Positions 26,977-36,791 are shown, counted from the stretch's first letter. The stretch: DNA of 64,000 bases from Namhaeicola litoreus (GCF_042679565.1 NZ_JBHTMY010000002.1:124001-188000), one strand, 5' to 3'. The notes: generated by a model from the letters alone, not told the origin. Made by a program: numbers and translations.

Positions 26977-27993
26977 TTAATTGATTAATTGAGCGATGGT
27001 CTTTTGTTGTCCTAACCAAGCGTTAAATTCCGCTTCTTCTACTACAACAATCTTCATTTGCATGTTATAATGAGAAGATCCACAAATTTTATTACACAAT
27101 AACAAGTAGTCAAATTCTACAGGTTCTTTACCTTCTGCTTCGCGAATTCTATTAATTTCTTCAAATTTTGCAATAGTCGCTTCATTTTGTCTCATTTCTA
27201 CAGTTGTTACCGCAGGAGTAAACCCAAAAGAGGTAACCATACCCGGCACACAGTTCATTTGCGCTCTAAAATGGGGCATATAGGCAGAATGTAATACATC
27301 TTGTGATCTGAATTTAAATACGACCTTTCTACCTTTTGGTAAGTGTAATTCTCTTACCGGAACATCATCTGCAGCGTTTTTATCGGTCATATCAATACCC
27401 ATTGTATTAATACCTTCTATAAACCTGACATTTGCCATACCCAATTCATTATCGGCTCCTCCATATCTGGCTTCCCAATTAAATTGCTTGGCATAAAGTT
27501 CAATAACCAAGGGGTTTTCAGCATCAGAAGTGTCCATAACGCTATTCCATGTCCATAATCCATAAAGAATCAAGCCTGTTAGTACCACCGCAGGAGTTAC
27601 TGTCCACCATAATTCTAGTTTATGGCTATCAGCATAAAACTTGGCTTTTGTTCCTTTTAGACCTCTATATTTAAAGGTGAAGTAATAGATCAAAAATTGA
27701 GTGACAAATTGAACAAAGATGATCATTGTCATCGTAATTACGAATAGATTATCTATATGCTCTCCTTCTAAAGATCCTGATTCACGCGGGAGTAGTACAA
27801 CCTGACCCTTATACATAGAATAAATCATCAAACCATATATAAATCCGCCCAAACCGAGCATTAGCCATCCATTGATGTTGTTTTCATCTTCGGTTGCCAC
27901 CTGGTCTTTTTTCATCAATCCCAGGATTTTGAAGATTTGCCAAACAGCAGTAGCAATGACAATAAAAAGTAATATAAAAAATAGTGCTTTCAT
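26977..27993 (-). CDS. coxB: Cytochrome c oxidase subunit II
   Basis: Carries the CuA centre that receives electrons from cytochrome c. The 338-residue protein has three N-terminal hydrophobic segments and a periplasmic cupredoxin domain. The CuA ligands are visible in VLHSAYMP and in CNKICGSSHYNM (Cys, Cys, His and Met). There is no C-terminal CxxCH, so it is not a fused caa3-type subunit. It sits between actF and coxA, with 15 and 24 bp gaps, indicating that the oxidase is built together with ACIII. Confidence 0.95.
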   Translation of the reverse strand: MKALFFILLFIVIATAVWQIFKILGLMKKDQVATEDENNINGWLMLGLGGFIYGLMIYSMYKGQVVLLPRESGSLEGEHIDNLFVITMTMIIFVQFVTQFLIYYFTFKYRGLKGTKAKFYADSHKLELWWTVTPAVVLTGLILYGLWTWNSVMDTSDAENPLVIELYAKQFNWEARYGGADNELGMANVRFIEGINTMGIDMTDKNAADDVPVRELHLPKGRKVVFKFRSQDVLHSAYMPHFRAQMNCVPGMVTSFGFTPAVTTVEMRQNEATIAKFEEINRIREAEGKEPVEFDYLLLCNKICGSSHYNMQMKIVVVEEAEFNAWLGQQKTIAQLIN

Positions 27994-28008
27994 CTAAAAT
28001 ATAATGAT

Positions 28009-29367
28009 TTAGTGATTTTCTGAATGATCGATAAACGGATAGTGATAAATTTCACTTTCTTTCATGAACGGATTTCCTTTGGCGTGTAATGGTGCTTTTG
28101 TCATCGCCGTGAAAATCACAAAAATAAACAAACCTGTGAAAAACGCAAGAGATCCCAACTCAACAATACCAAAATGCCAAGAATCTCCAACGGTTGCAGG
28201 AGAAATTAATTGGAATACATCCAAGTAATGACCAGCAAGAATAATCATACCGGCTGCAATGACAAACCAAGGTGTCTTTTTAAAGTCCTTGTTCATTAAT
28301 ATAAGAATAGGAAACACAAAATTCATGACCAACATACCGATAAATATAATTTGATAAGTACCTATTAATCTAGGATAGAAATACGCAGATTCTTCAGGAA
28401 TATTAGCGTACCACTGCAACATGAATTGGTCGTAGAAAAAGTATGTCCAAAAAATACTAAATCCAAACATAAATTTTGCCAAATCGTGTAAATGGCTATC
28501 GTTTACAAAAGGTAAAAATCCTCGGCTTCTCATATATATTGTAACCATTGCAATTACTGTAATTCCTGAAACGAACATACTGGCAAATACATAGAAAGAA
28601 TACAATTGGCTGTACCAATGTGGATCTAATGACATCAACCAATCAAAACTCATAAACAGCTCTAAAATTCCAAAAATCACAATAAAGGCAACTGCCAAAC
28701 TGAAATTCTTTTTGTAGATTTTTATATCTCCTGATTGATCGAGAGCGATAGAGTTTTTCCTCAATAAAAATCTAAATATGTTGTATACTGCCAAATAAAT
28801 AGCACTTCTAATTAACCAACCTGGCACATTTAACCACCACACTTTTTCTTGAATAATTACATCGTGTTGAGCATCTTCTCCCATCCAAACATAAAGATGA
28901 TTCCAATGCATACCAGCTGCCAATAAAAATAAAAACAAAAGAATTGATCCTGGCAAAATATAAGCCGTTATGGCCTCCATCACTCTAAACAGTACGATAG
29001 ACCAACCCGCCTGAGCCGCCCACTGAATTGAATAAAACACCAAAACACAAACTGAAATCATTAGAAAAAAGAAGGCTGATATAAAAAAAGCGGTCCAAGG
29101 TCTATTTTGAGCTTGGTGTAATAAATGTTCCAAATGTGATTTTTCATGGTCTTCTGCGCCAACACTGTGTTCACTGTGTGAAGAAGCCTCATCACGGTTT
29201 TCAACTACAGCATGCTCAGCAGCTCCATGCTCATCTTCATGATTTATCATAGCCTGGACATCTTCAGTTGTTTTAGGTGCGCTAAAAAAACCATAGCCCA
29301 TACCTAAAGCACCTAAAATTATTAAGACGATAGAAAACGTTTTTAGTTTGCTTGAAAATGTATACAT
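28009..29367 (-). CDS. actF: Alternative complex III subunit ActF (NrfD-like membrane subunit)
   Basis: Integral membrane subunit of quinol:cytochrome c oxidoreductase, paralogous to ActC. The 452-residue protein has about ten TM segments. After the first helix comes a soluble stretch (residues 43-84) with nine histidines and many Glu/Asp residues. Its identity rests on the fixed order actABCDEF and on the NrfD-like second half (WYANIPEES...YPRL). It is followed 15 bp later by coxB. Confidence 0.88.
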   Translation of the reverse strand: MYTFSSKLKTFSIVLIILGALGMGYGFFSAPKTTEDVQAMINHEDEHGAAEHAVVENRDEASSHSEHSVGAEDHEKSHLEHLLHQAQNRPWTAFFISAFFFLMISVCVLVFYSIQWAAQAGWSIVLFRVMEAITAYILPGSILLFLFLLAAGMHWNHLYVWMGEDAQHDVIIQEKVWWLNVPGWLIRSAIYLAVYNIFRFLLRKNSIALDQSGDIKIYKKNFSLAVAFIVIFGILELFMSFDWLMSLDPHWYSQLYSFYVFASMFVSGITVIAMVTIYMRSRGFLPFVNDSHLHDLAKFMFGFSIFWTYFFYDQFMLQWYANIPEESAYFYPRLIGTYQIIFIGMLVMNFVFPILILMNKDFKKTPWFVIAAGMIILAGHYLDVFQLISPATVGDSWHFGIVELGSLAFFTGLFIFVIFTAMTKAPLHAKGNPFMKESEIYHYPFIDHSENH

Positions 29368-29391
29368 CTTACTTTTATTTCTTGTTAATCG

Positions 29392-29955
29392 TTAATTGCT
29401 TATTAAGTCTGATCTAAGTTTTTCAACATATTGAACAACTTGCCATCGCTCTGTATCATTGAGCTGTGACGAGTGTGACCCCATTAAATTCCTACCATGC
29501 ATGATGACATGATAAATAGAACCATCCGTGATATCTCTGTCTTTATAATTTGGTACACCCAAAAATTTCTCATTCTTAACTAAAGCCCCTTGTCCATCTC
29601 CCTTGTCCCCATGACAAACAGCACAGTAAATCCCATATAAGTATTTCCCTTGATCGAGGTTTTTTTCATTTAGCTCCAAAGGAGAATTAATTGAATCTTT
29701 AGCAAATAAGTATCCCTCTTCTGAATTGGGAACGTCATATATTGCTCTTGACCTAGATACCGTTCCTTCAACCGGAGTCAATGCAACAAACCCTTCTGGA
29801 AAAGCTTCAGGTTGTGAGTATGTGTCGTAAGGAACAGAATTATACATATCTGTATCACCCATATACTGTACTTTTCTTGTTGTTTTTGTCTCATTACAAG
29901 AAACGATCATCATGGTTGAGAAAAGTATTAGGGTTATTTTTGAAACTATCTTCAT
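29392..29955 (-). CDS. actE: Alternative complex III subunit ActE (monohaem cytochrome c lipoprotein)
   Basis: Periplasmic, lipid-anchored cytochrome c of ACIII. From the ATG at 29955 the protein has 187 residues, a lipobox ending IVSC (Cys20), one haem site CAVCHGDKGDGQG and a downstream Met in HGRNLMGSHSSQL as a candidate axial ligand. The frame is open 27 bp upstream to a TTG, but the ATG gives a normal lipoprotein signal. It is placed between actD and actF as in other act operons. Confidence 0.9.
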   Translation of the reverse strand: MKIVSKITLILFSTMMIVSCNETKTTRKVQYMGDTDMYNSVPYDTYSQPEAFPEGFVALTPVEGTVSRSRAIYDVPNSEEGYLFAKDSINSPLELNEKNLDQGKYLYGIYCAVCHGDKGDGQGALVKNEKFLGVPNYKDRDITDGSIYHVIMHGRNLMGSHSSQLNDTERWQVVQYVEKLRSDLISN

Positions 29956-29988
29956 TATTAATTTTTTTGAAATAATTTTCAACTATTC

Positions 29989-30516
29989 TTATTCGTGTTT
30001 ATCTTCCACTTTAATTTCTATAGCTCCTGTCGCTTTTAAGAAAGAAGTTAATTCATCTTCATTTCCATGTAAAGCAACTTCCATCACAAATTTATCATCT
30101 GTTGTTCTTGGATCAGGGTTAGAAGCTTTCTGAAATGGCCAAATTTTACTTCTCATGTAAAAGGTAATCACCATCAAATGCGCAGCAAAGAAAACTGTCA
30201 TCTCAAACATAATAGGTACAAAGGCTGGCATATTCTCATAGAAAGTAAAGCTTGGTTTACCACCGATATTCTGTGGCCAATCTTGAATCATCATGTAATC
30301 CAACATCCAAACCGCGAAACTCAAACCAACTAATCCATAGATGAATGCTGTAATTGCAATTCTTGTATTTTCTAGTCCCATAGCCCTATCCAGTCCATGT
30401 ACAGGAAATGGGGTATAAACTTCTTCTATATGATGATGAGCAGCTCTTGTTTCTTTCACTGCCTTGATGAGGACATCATCATCGTCGTACATCGCTTGTA
30501 TTACTTTATTACTCAT
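29989..30516 (-). CDS. actD: Alternative complex III subunit ActD (DUF3341)
   Basis: A 175-residue subunit with two central TM helices (about residues 52-72 and 95-120) joined by a loop containing WPQNIGGKPSF, the hallmark segment of the DUF3341 family. It contributes to the membrane part of ACIII and has no cofactor motif. It is 18 bp after actC. Confidence 0.92.
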   Translation of the reverse strand: MSNKVIQAMYDDDDVLIKAVKETRAAHHHIEEVYTPFPVHGLDRAMGLENTRIAITAFIYGLVGLSFAVWMLDYMMIQDWPQNIGGKPSFTFYENMPAFVPIMFEMTVFFAAHLMVITFYMRSKIWPFQKASNPDPRTTDDKFVMEVALHGNEDELTSFLKATGAIEIKVEDKHE

Positions 30517-30534
30517 ATTAAGTAAGCTTAAATA

Positions 30535-31917
30535 TTAATGGTGATGTTTTTTGTAATTTTCTCCGGATGATTTCAAAATTGATTTCACCTCCGCTTGCGC
30601 AACTACAGGGAATGTTCTTGCGTATAACAAAAATAAGACGAAGAAAAATCCAATTGTACCTACGTAAATTCCAATATCGACAAAAGTAGGTTCAAACATC
30701 GTCCAAGATGATGGCAGATGTCCTCTACTCAAGTTAATTACAATAATGTCAAATCTTTCAAACCACATCCCAATATTGATGATAATCGACATGATAAAAG
30801 ATACCGTATAACTTGTTCTTAATTTTTTAAACCATAACAGCTGAGGAAAAACTCCATTACAGAGAATTAATGCCCAAAACGCCCACCAGTAAGGTCCCGT
30901 TGCGGCTCCTATAGATAAATAAGTAAAATCTTCATATAAACTACCTGAATACCATCCAACAAAAAATTCCGATAAATAGGCTACCATTACAATGCCTCCT
31001 GTTACCAAAATAACTTTGTTCATGTTTTCGATATGAACTCTTGTAATGTAAGCCTCAAGATTAGATACTTTACGCATCACAATCAATAAGGTCTGCACCA
31101 TAGCAAAACCTGAGAATACAGCTCCAGCAACAAAATAAGGAGGATATACAGTACTATGCCATCCTGGAATAACAGACGTAGCAAAGTCAAATGATACAAT
31201 GGTGTGCACGGATAATACAAGTGGTGTTGCTAGTCCGGCCAAAACAAGAGAAACTTCTTCAAATCTTTGCCAATCTTTTGCTCTACCCGTCCATCCGAAA
31301 CTCAACAAACTGTATATTTTCTTTTGGAAAGGTTTTGTTGCACGGTCTCTGATCATTGCAAAATCTGGAAGTAAACCTGTATACCAGAATACCAATGAAA
31401 CCGACAAGTAAGTCGAAATCGCAAAAACGTCCCACAAAAGTGGCGAGTTAAAATTCGTCCAAAGTGAACCAAATTGGTTCGGAATTGGCATTACCCAATA
31501 CCCATTCCAAATTCTACCCATGTGAATTAACGGGAATAGTCCGGCTTGAACAACAGCGAAAATTGTCATTGCCTCAGCAGAGCGGTTAATACCCATTCTC
31601 CATTTTTGTCTGAATAATAAGAGTACGGCAGAAATAAGGGTTCCGGCATGTCCAATACCTACCCACCAAACAAAGTTGGTGATATCCCAAGCCCAGTTAA
31701 TTCTGTTATTCAATCCCCAAACTCCAATTCCAGTTCCGATGGTGTAAATAATTGCACCAACGCCCCATAGAAAACAGATCAGTGCTAAAGTGAAAACTCC
31801 CCACCACCATTTGTTTGCCTTACCTTCGATGGGTGCAGCAATGTCATTGGATATATCGTGATAAGTCTTATCCCCTAAAATTAATGGTTCTCTAATCGGT
31901 GCTTCGTAATGAGCCAT
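30535..31917 (-). CDS. actC: Alternative complex III subunit ActC (NrfD/PsrC-like quinol-binding subunit)
   Basis: A 460-residue polytopic membrane protein with ten hydrophobic segments of the NrfD/PsrC family. The family holds the menaquinol site near the periplasmic face. Typical motifs are NFVWWVGIGHAGTLISAVLL (split by conserved Gly/His), GMWFERFDI near the end of helix 9 and HTIVSFDFATSVIPGWH. It is downstream of actB by about 47 bp and upstream of actD. Confidence 0.94.
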   Translation of the reverse strand: MAHYEAPIREPLILGDKTYHDISNDIAAPIEGKANKWWWGVFTLALICFLWGVGAIIYTIGTGIGVWGLNNRINWAWDITNFVWWVGIGHAGTLISAVLLLFRQKWRMGINRSAEAMTIFAVVQAGLFPLIHMGRIWNGYWVMPIPNQFGSLWTNFNSPLLWDVFAISTYLSVSLVFWYTGLLPDFAMIRDRATKPFQKKIYSLLSFGWTGRAKDWQRFEEVSLVLAGLATPLVLSVHTIVSFDFATSVIPGWHSTVYPPYFVAGAVFSGFAMVQTLLIVMRKVSNLEAYITRVHIENMNKVILVTGGIVMVAYLSEFFVGWYSGSLYEDFTYLSIGAATGPYWWAFWALILCNGVFPQLLWFKKLRTSYTVSFIMSIIINIGMWFERFDIIVINLSRGHLPSSWTMFEPTFVDIGIYVGTIGFFFVLFLLYARTFPVVAQAEVKSILKSSGENYKKHHH

Positions 31918-31964
31918 AGTCTTATCTATAATTTATTAATGATATGATAAACAAACAATATTGC

Positions 31965-34900
31965 TTATGCTTCTGATTTATTCTTAACTTTTAATTGATA
32001 GAAAACATTCGGTTTTGTCCCAACAAAATCGAGTAATTTAAAACTTCTATCATCTTTTGACATTTTTGTCACTTCGCTTTCGCTATTATTGATATCGCCA
32101 AAAACAATAGAACCTGTCGGACATGCACTAGAACAAGCGGTTGTAAATTCATTAGCCGCCAAAGCTCTACCTTGTTTTTTTGCTTCTAAAATAGTGGCTT
32201 GTGTCATTTGGATACACATAGAACATTTTTCCATGACACCTCTTGACCGAACAGTAACATCAGGATTCAATACCATTCTTCCTAAGTCATTGTTCATGTT
32301 GTAATCAAATTCAGCGTTATCAAAATACTTGAACCAATTAAATCTTCTTACTTTATACGGACAGTTGTTGGCACAATATCTGGTTCCCACACAACGGTTG
32401 TAAGCCATTTGGTTTTGACCTTGCTTACCATGAGAGGTTGCCGCTACCGGACAAACTGTCTCGCAAGGAGCGTGATTACAATGCTGACACATTACCGGTT
32501 GGAAACTTACTTCAGGTGCATCTGAAGGATGTGTCATTGCTTCAAAGAAATCTCCAGTACCAAAAATACCTTCTTCTTTTCCTTTCTCATTGCTCATGTC
32601 ACTAGAGTAATACCTATCAATACGCAACCAGTGCATATCTCTACTTACTCGTATCTCATGTTTTCCTACAACAGGTACATTATTTTCTGCATGACAAGCA
32701 ACTACACAAGCTGCACAGCCAGTACATGTTGCCAAATCGATAGACATATTAAACTTTACACCCCAAGAATCATCAAAAGTCTCCCATAAGTCAACTTTAT
32801 CTTGAGTCACTTCTTGGTGATCTAATGAAAAAACAGGGGCACTATTCCACTCTTTCTTAGGCTTTGTAGTGAAATCTACCAAAGTTGTTTCCTTTGTAAT
32901 TTCACCTTCTCTACCCATGATGGTATGTTGCAACTGTACACAAGCAAATTTATGCTCGCCAGCTGTTTTTTCTATGCTTACATTTTTAAATAACCCACTA
33001 CTTAAAGGATATGCATTGATTCCAACACTCATCTCCTTCTGTAGATGAGATCTTCCATAACCAAGTGCTATTGATACCGACCCTGGTGCTTGTCCTGGCT
33101 GAATGTAAACTGGCACGTTTGAAAGGGTTACCCCATCTGCCGTAATATTTACCATATCACCGTTTAGCGCACCATTGTCAACAGTTCTATTTTCTAATCC
33201 AAGAGCTTCTGCATCAATTCTAGAAATCAATAAATAATTATCCCAGGAAGTTCTAGTAATTGGGTCAGGTAATTCCTGTAACCATGGGTTGTTTGCTTGG
33301 GCTCCATCTCCTAAACTGATTTTTGGATAGACGGTCAATTCCATTTCTCCTGACTTCAATTTGCCCAACTCACTACCTATAGCATTCAAATCAATAGGAT
33401 TAACAACTTGTTCTGTTATTTCTTGAGTAACTGAAAAAGAACCTTTCTGTAAAACTTTATTAAAAGAAGCTCCACCTAAAATATCGGATTGCCAATTGTT
33501 TTTGATATAACTGTGGAAATCAGAAGAACTTCCTACCCACTTCAACAAAGAATCTTCGAATTGACGTGTGTTAAAGAGCGGATGAATTGTGGGTTGCATC
33601 AAAGAAAATTGTCCTATTTGCAACATCGCATCACCCCAAGATTCTAAGTAATGTGGCGTAGGTAATACATATTGGGAAACCGAAGTAGTCTCTGTTTCAT
33701 CCATTGAAAAAGCAACAGAAAATTTTGCTTTTTTAACTGCCTCGATAAATTCAGCACCGTTAGGTAAGGTGTATGCCGGATTAACATTCACCATCATCAA
33801 TCCTCCAATAGAACCACCCTTCAAATCTTGAATAAGCTGTTGAACCTGCTTCGAATTACCTTTTCTTGTATATCTAAGATTTTGAACATCAATTACAGCA
33901 CTTTGTAAGGCTTGATTAATAGCTAAGGTTAATAATTGTGCATTTTTATCATTTATCCCACAGACCACAATAGCATTGCTGCCAGCTGATTTCAACTTAG
34001 CAGCGACTTGCTGAATTCCTGTGTTTAAAGGTGACATTTCTCTTGTAGAAATTCCAGAAACTATAGCCTGATACAATTTGATCAACGCATTAACCTGCTC
34101 AGAGGGTTTCACCATGATCCTTTTATCGGCATTTCCACCGGTTAAAGTCATATTTGATTCTATCTGAACATGGTAAGACATTTTCCCATTTTTGGGAACT
34201 CTGCCTTTTGCATAACTCGAAGAAAATCCTCCTCCTTGCCAATCGCCAAGAAAATCTGCTCCAATGGATAGAATTACCTCAGCCTTAGAAAAATCATAAT
34301 CAGGTAAAGCTCTTGTGCCATACATTTCTTGCATGGCATCCAAAATACCATCTTCCGAAATACTATCGTACATCACATGTTCAACATTTCCGAACTGTTC
34401 CTTAAACTGATTTATTAATTTTAAAGTTGACGGACTTACAACCGTTCCTGAAAGTATTGCTATTTTTTCTCCGCTATTCTTAATTTCAGAAAGTTTTGAA
34501 GACATGTCTTCATCCACTTTCGTCCAGGTTACTTCTTCTCCATTGATTCTTGGAGCCTTTAACCTATTGCTATCGTATAACGACAAAACTGATGCCTGAA
34601 CCCTTGCATTTGTTGCATGGTGTTTTGCATCCTTATTAGGTTCAATTTTTATTGGCCTTCCATCGCGAACCTTTACTAAAACATTGGCAAAATCAAATCC
34701 ATCAGCCATGGTCGTCGCATAATAATCTGCTACTCCAGGTACAATGTCATCTGGTTTTACTACATAGGGAATTGATTTTGTTACCGGACCTTCACAAGCA
34801 GCAAGCGATGCGACGGCCGTAGAAAAACCAACATATTTCAAAAAATCTCTTCTACTCGTTGATGAGCTCTCTAAGGACGCTTTATCACCAAGAAATTGAT

Positions 34901-35006
34901 CTGTTGGAATATCTTGTACAAACTCATTTTGTTTTAGCTTTTCAACAATCAAGCTACCTTCATTTAGCTCTTCAACACTTTTCCAGTATTTCTTGTTTGA
35001 TGCCAT
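31965..35006 (-). CDS. actB: Alternative complex III subunit ActB (molybdopterin oxidoreductase-like/iron-sulfur fusion)
   Basis: A 1013-residue periplasmic subunit. A twin-arginine signal (SRRDFLKYVGF, Arg52-Arg53) precedes a Cys71 that could be lipidated. The middle is a molybdopterin-oxidoreductase-like domain that in ACIII carries no molybdenum. The C-terminal part (about residues 755-970) has four ferredoxin-type cysteine sets, including CTGCAACVVAC, CQHCNHAPCETVC, CVGTRYCANNCPY and CSSACP. It passes electrons from the quinol site towards ActA. The signal starts about 50 residues in, which is usual for this subunit. Confidence 0.95.
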   Translation of the reverse strand: MASNKKYWKSVEELNEGSLIVEKLKQNEFVQDIPTDQFLGDKASLESSSTSRRDFLKYVGFSTAVASLAACEGPVTKSIPYVVKPDDIVPGVADYYATTMADGFDFANVLVKVRDGRPIKIEPNKDAKHHATNARVQASVLSLYDSNRLKAPRINGEEVTWTKVDEDMSSKLSEIKNSGEKIAILSGTVVSPSTLKLINQFKEQFGNVEHVMYDSISEDGILDAMQEMYGTRALPDYDFSKAEVILSIGADFLGDWQGGGFSSSYAKGRVPKNGKMSYHVQIESNMTLTGGNADKRIMVKPSEQVNALIKLYQAIVSGISTREMSPLNTGIQQVAAKLKSAGSNAIVVCGINDKNAQLLTLAINQALQSAVIDVQNLRYTRKGNSKQVQQLIQDLKGGSIGGLMMVNVNPAYTLPNGAEFIEAVKKAKFSVAFSMDETETTSVSQYVLPTPHYLESWGDAMLQIGQFSLMQPTIHPLFNTRQFEDSLLKWVGSSSDFHSYIKNNWQSDILGGASFNKVLQKGSFSVTQEITEQVVNPIDLNAIGSELGKLKSGEMELTVYPKISLGDGAQANNPWLQELPDPITRTSWDNYLLISRIDAEALGLENRTVDNGALNGDMVNITADGVTLSNVPVYIQPGQAPGSVSIALGYGRSHLQKEMSVGINAYPLSSGLFKNVSIEKTAGEHKFACVQLQHTIMGREGEITKETTLVDFTTKPKKEWNSAPVFSLDHQEVTQDKVDLWETFDDSWGVKFNMSIDLATCTGCAACVVACHAENNVPVVGKHEIRVSRDMHWLRIDRYYSSDMSNEKGKEEGIFGTGDFFEAMTHPSDAPEVSFQPVMCQHCNHAPCETVCPVAATSHGKQGQNQMAYNRCVGTRYCANNCPYKVRRFNWFKYFDNAEFDYNMNNDLGRMVLNPDVTVRSRGVMEKCSMCIQMTQATILEAKKQGRALAANEFTTACSSACPTGSIVFGDINNSESEVTKMSKDDRSFKLLDFVGTKPNVFYQLKVKNKSEA

Positions 35007-35057
35007 ATTTATATCTTGTCGTTTATTCGTTATTATGAAATTGTAAAAATGAGCTTC

Positions 35058-36560
35058 TTAGTAATGGCATTTGCCACACTCTTTTCCTCCTAATTGACCA
35101 ATGGTCACTTTTTCTACATTATATTTTTTTGCTAATTCGTCATGAATCTTAGCGTAATATGCATTGTCTTTTAAATTCACATTGGTTTCTTTATGACAGT
35201 CAATACACCATCCCATAGTTAAGGGTGAAAACTGATACATATCATCCATTGTTTCAACCGGGCCATGACATTTCTGACAATTTACTCCGGCAACAGTCAC
35301 GTGTTGCGAGTGGTTGAAATAGACAAAGTCAGGCAAATTGTGAATTCTAACCCATTCGATAGGTTTTTGTTGATAACCTTCCTTATAAGCAAGTTTTTCA
35401 GAATCCCATCCAATGGCATCATAAATCTTTTGAATCTCACCGTCATAAAAAGCTTTTTCTTTTTCATCAGCGACGGGGCCATTATATTCTGAAATACTTT
35501 TATGACAGTTCATACACACATTCACAGAAGGAATTCCTGAATGCTTGCTATGCTTTGCTGAGGAGTGACAATATTGACAGTCTATTTTATTATCTCCGGC
35601 GTGGATCTTATGCGAAAACGCAATAGGTTGAATAGGTTGATAACCTTGATCTACACCAACTTCAAATAAAGTTCCGAAAAGCACATAGGCGAAGACCAAT
35701 AACAATAAAATTGTTGAAGTAATCTTTAAGAAACCATTGTTACTTTTTAAGAACACCCATACAACAAAAAGCAGCAGTGCAACCACTACTACATAGCTCA
35801 TCCAGCTTGTATTAACTTTTGGCGTTGCAACATTCACATCTGCCGTTTCTGCAGTAGCCACCGGCTTCATATCACCAGCGGTTGTATAAGCAATGATCGC
35901 ATCAATATCTTCATCAGATAATTGAGGGAAAGCCGTCATTGGCATTCCGTTATATTCATTAAAAATATCGATCGCATCCTGATCACCACTAGCTCTTAAC
36001 GCAGCATTGTCCTTAATCCAAGCTTTTAACCATTCATTTGACCTTCTATCTGCAATATTTCCGAGTGCCGGACCAATTAATTTTTTATCTAATTTATGAC
36101 AAGCTGCACAATTTGCTTGAAAAAGAGTTTTCCCTAACTGAACTTTTGGATCGACCTCCGCAACAACAGCAGTAGCTGCCGCAGGTTCTGATTTTCCATC
36201 AGTATAGGCTATGATATCATTGATATCCTGCTCAGATAATTGCGGAAATGCCGTCATAGGCATTCCATTATATTCATTAAAAATATCAATCGCATCTTGA
36301 TCGCCACTAGCTCTCAGGGCTGCATTATCTTTAATCCAAGCTTGTAACCATTCATTACTTCTTCGATCTCCCATTTTTCCTAATGCCGGACCAATCAATT
36401 TTTTGTCTAGCTTGTGACAAGCAGCACAATTTGCATTAAAAAGTTTCTTGCCATTATCGGCATTTCCATCTTGGGCTACTGCCGCAAGAGAAAAGAGAAA
36501 CAAAAAGGAAAACCCTAGAATAAATCTTTTAAATATGCCTTCTCGCATTACAACTTTCAT
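35058..36560 (-). CDS. actA: Alternative complex III subunit ActA with two fused N-terminal cytochrome c domains
   Basis: A 500-residue multihaem cytochrome c, the electron outlet of ACIII. After a signal peptide (to about Gln30), two monohaem class I cytochrome domains follow in tandem (haem sites at Cys45-His49 and Cys151-His155). A hydrophobic region with two TM helices (about 253-298) separates them from a pentahaem domain with CxxCH at 328, 349, 428, 452 and 495. That makes seven haem sites, while R. marinus ActA is known as pentahaem. The two front domains differ at only about 10 of 84 residues. A Bacteroidota promoter lies 100 bp upstream. The fused cytochromes may carry electrons directly to CuA of CoxB (inference). 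Confidence 0.94.
   Translation of the reverse strand: MKVVMREGIFKRFILGFSFLFLFSLAAVAQDGNADNGKKLFNANCAACHKLDKKLIGPALGKMGDRRSNEWLQAWIKDNAALRASGDQDAIDIFNEYNGMPMTAFPQLSEQDINDIIAYTDGKSEPAAATAVVAEVDPKVQLGKTLFQANCAACHKLDKKLIGPALGNIADRRSNEWLKAWIKDNAALRASGDQDAIDIFNEYNGMPMTAFPQLSDEDIDAIIAYTTAGDMKPVATAETADVNVATPKVNTSWMSYVVVVALLLFVVWVFLKSNNGFLKITSTILLLLVFAYVLFGTLFEVGVDQGYQPIQPIAFSHKIHAGDNKIDCQYCHSSAKHSKHSGIPSVNVCMNCHKSISEYNGPVADEKEKAFYDGEIQKIYDAIGWDSEKLAYKEGYQQKPIEWVRIHNLPDFVYFNHSQHVTVAGVNCQKCHGPVETMDDMYQFSPLTMGWCIDCHKETNVNLKDNAYYAKIHDELAKKYNVEKVTIGQLGGKECGKCHY
35883..36134 (-). repeat. Second copy of the duplicated cytochrome c domain in actA
   Basis: Encodes residues 143-226 of ActA, an 84-residue monohaem cytochrome domain. 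It repeats residues 37-120 with about 10 substitutions and a period of 106 codons (318 bp). An Ala/Val/Glu-rich linker joins the copies. Confidence 0.9.
36201..36452 (-). repeat. First copy of the duplicated cytochrome c domain in actA
   Basis: Encodes residues 37-120 of ActA. The core between the haem motif CAACHK and the axial-Met segment GMPMTAF is almost identical to the second copy; most differences lie at the two ends. Confidence 0.9.
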
Positions 36561-36661
36561 ATAAGTTATTTAAGATTAATCAATTGACCATTTTAAAAAC
36601 CGAAAATTTGTCAAAATTAAGATAATTTTATCATAATTTCCGACCTCTTTAAAGGATGTTG

Positions 36662-36691
36662 CAAAAATACATTTTCTACTTTATAGACAAA
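36662..36691 (-). promoter_or_regulatory. Promoter of the act-cox operon
   Basis: On the minus strand, TTTG (36691-36688), an 18-bp spacer and TATTTTTG (36669-36662) fit the Bacteroidota -33/-7 consensus. It predicts a leader of about 95 nt before the actA ATG. Confidence 0.6.
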
Positions 36692-36768
36692 GTTTAATTT
36701 TATTTGACTAATTAATTTATACTCATTCTAAATAGCAAATTAAAATATCAAGTTTTAAAACAATATTT

Positions 36769-36776
36769 TAGATTTG
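36769..36776 (+). promoter_or_regulatory. Candidate -7 promoter box for the SPOR-protein gene
   Basis: TAGATTTG matches TAnnTTTG exactly and ends 15 bp before the ATG at 36792. The in-frame TTG at 36774 lies inside this box, so it is not a likely start codon. Confidence 0.45.
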
Positions 36777-36791
36777 CAGAAAAACATAAAT

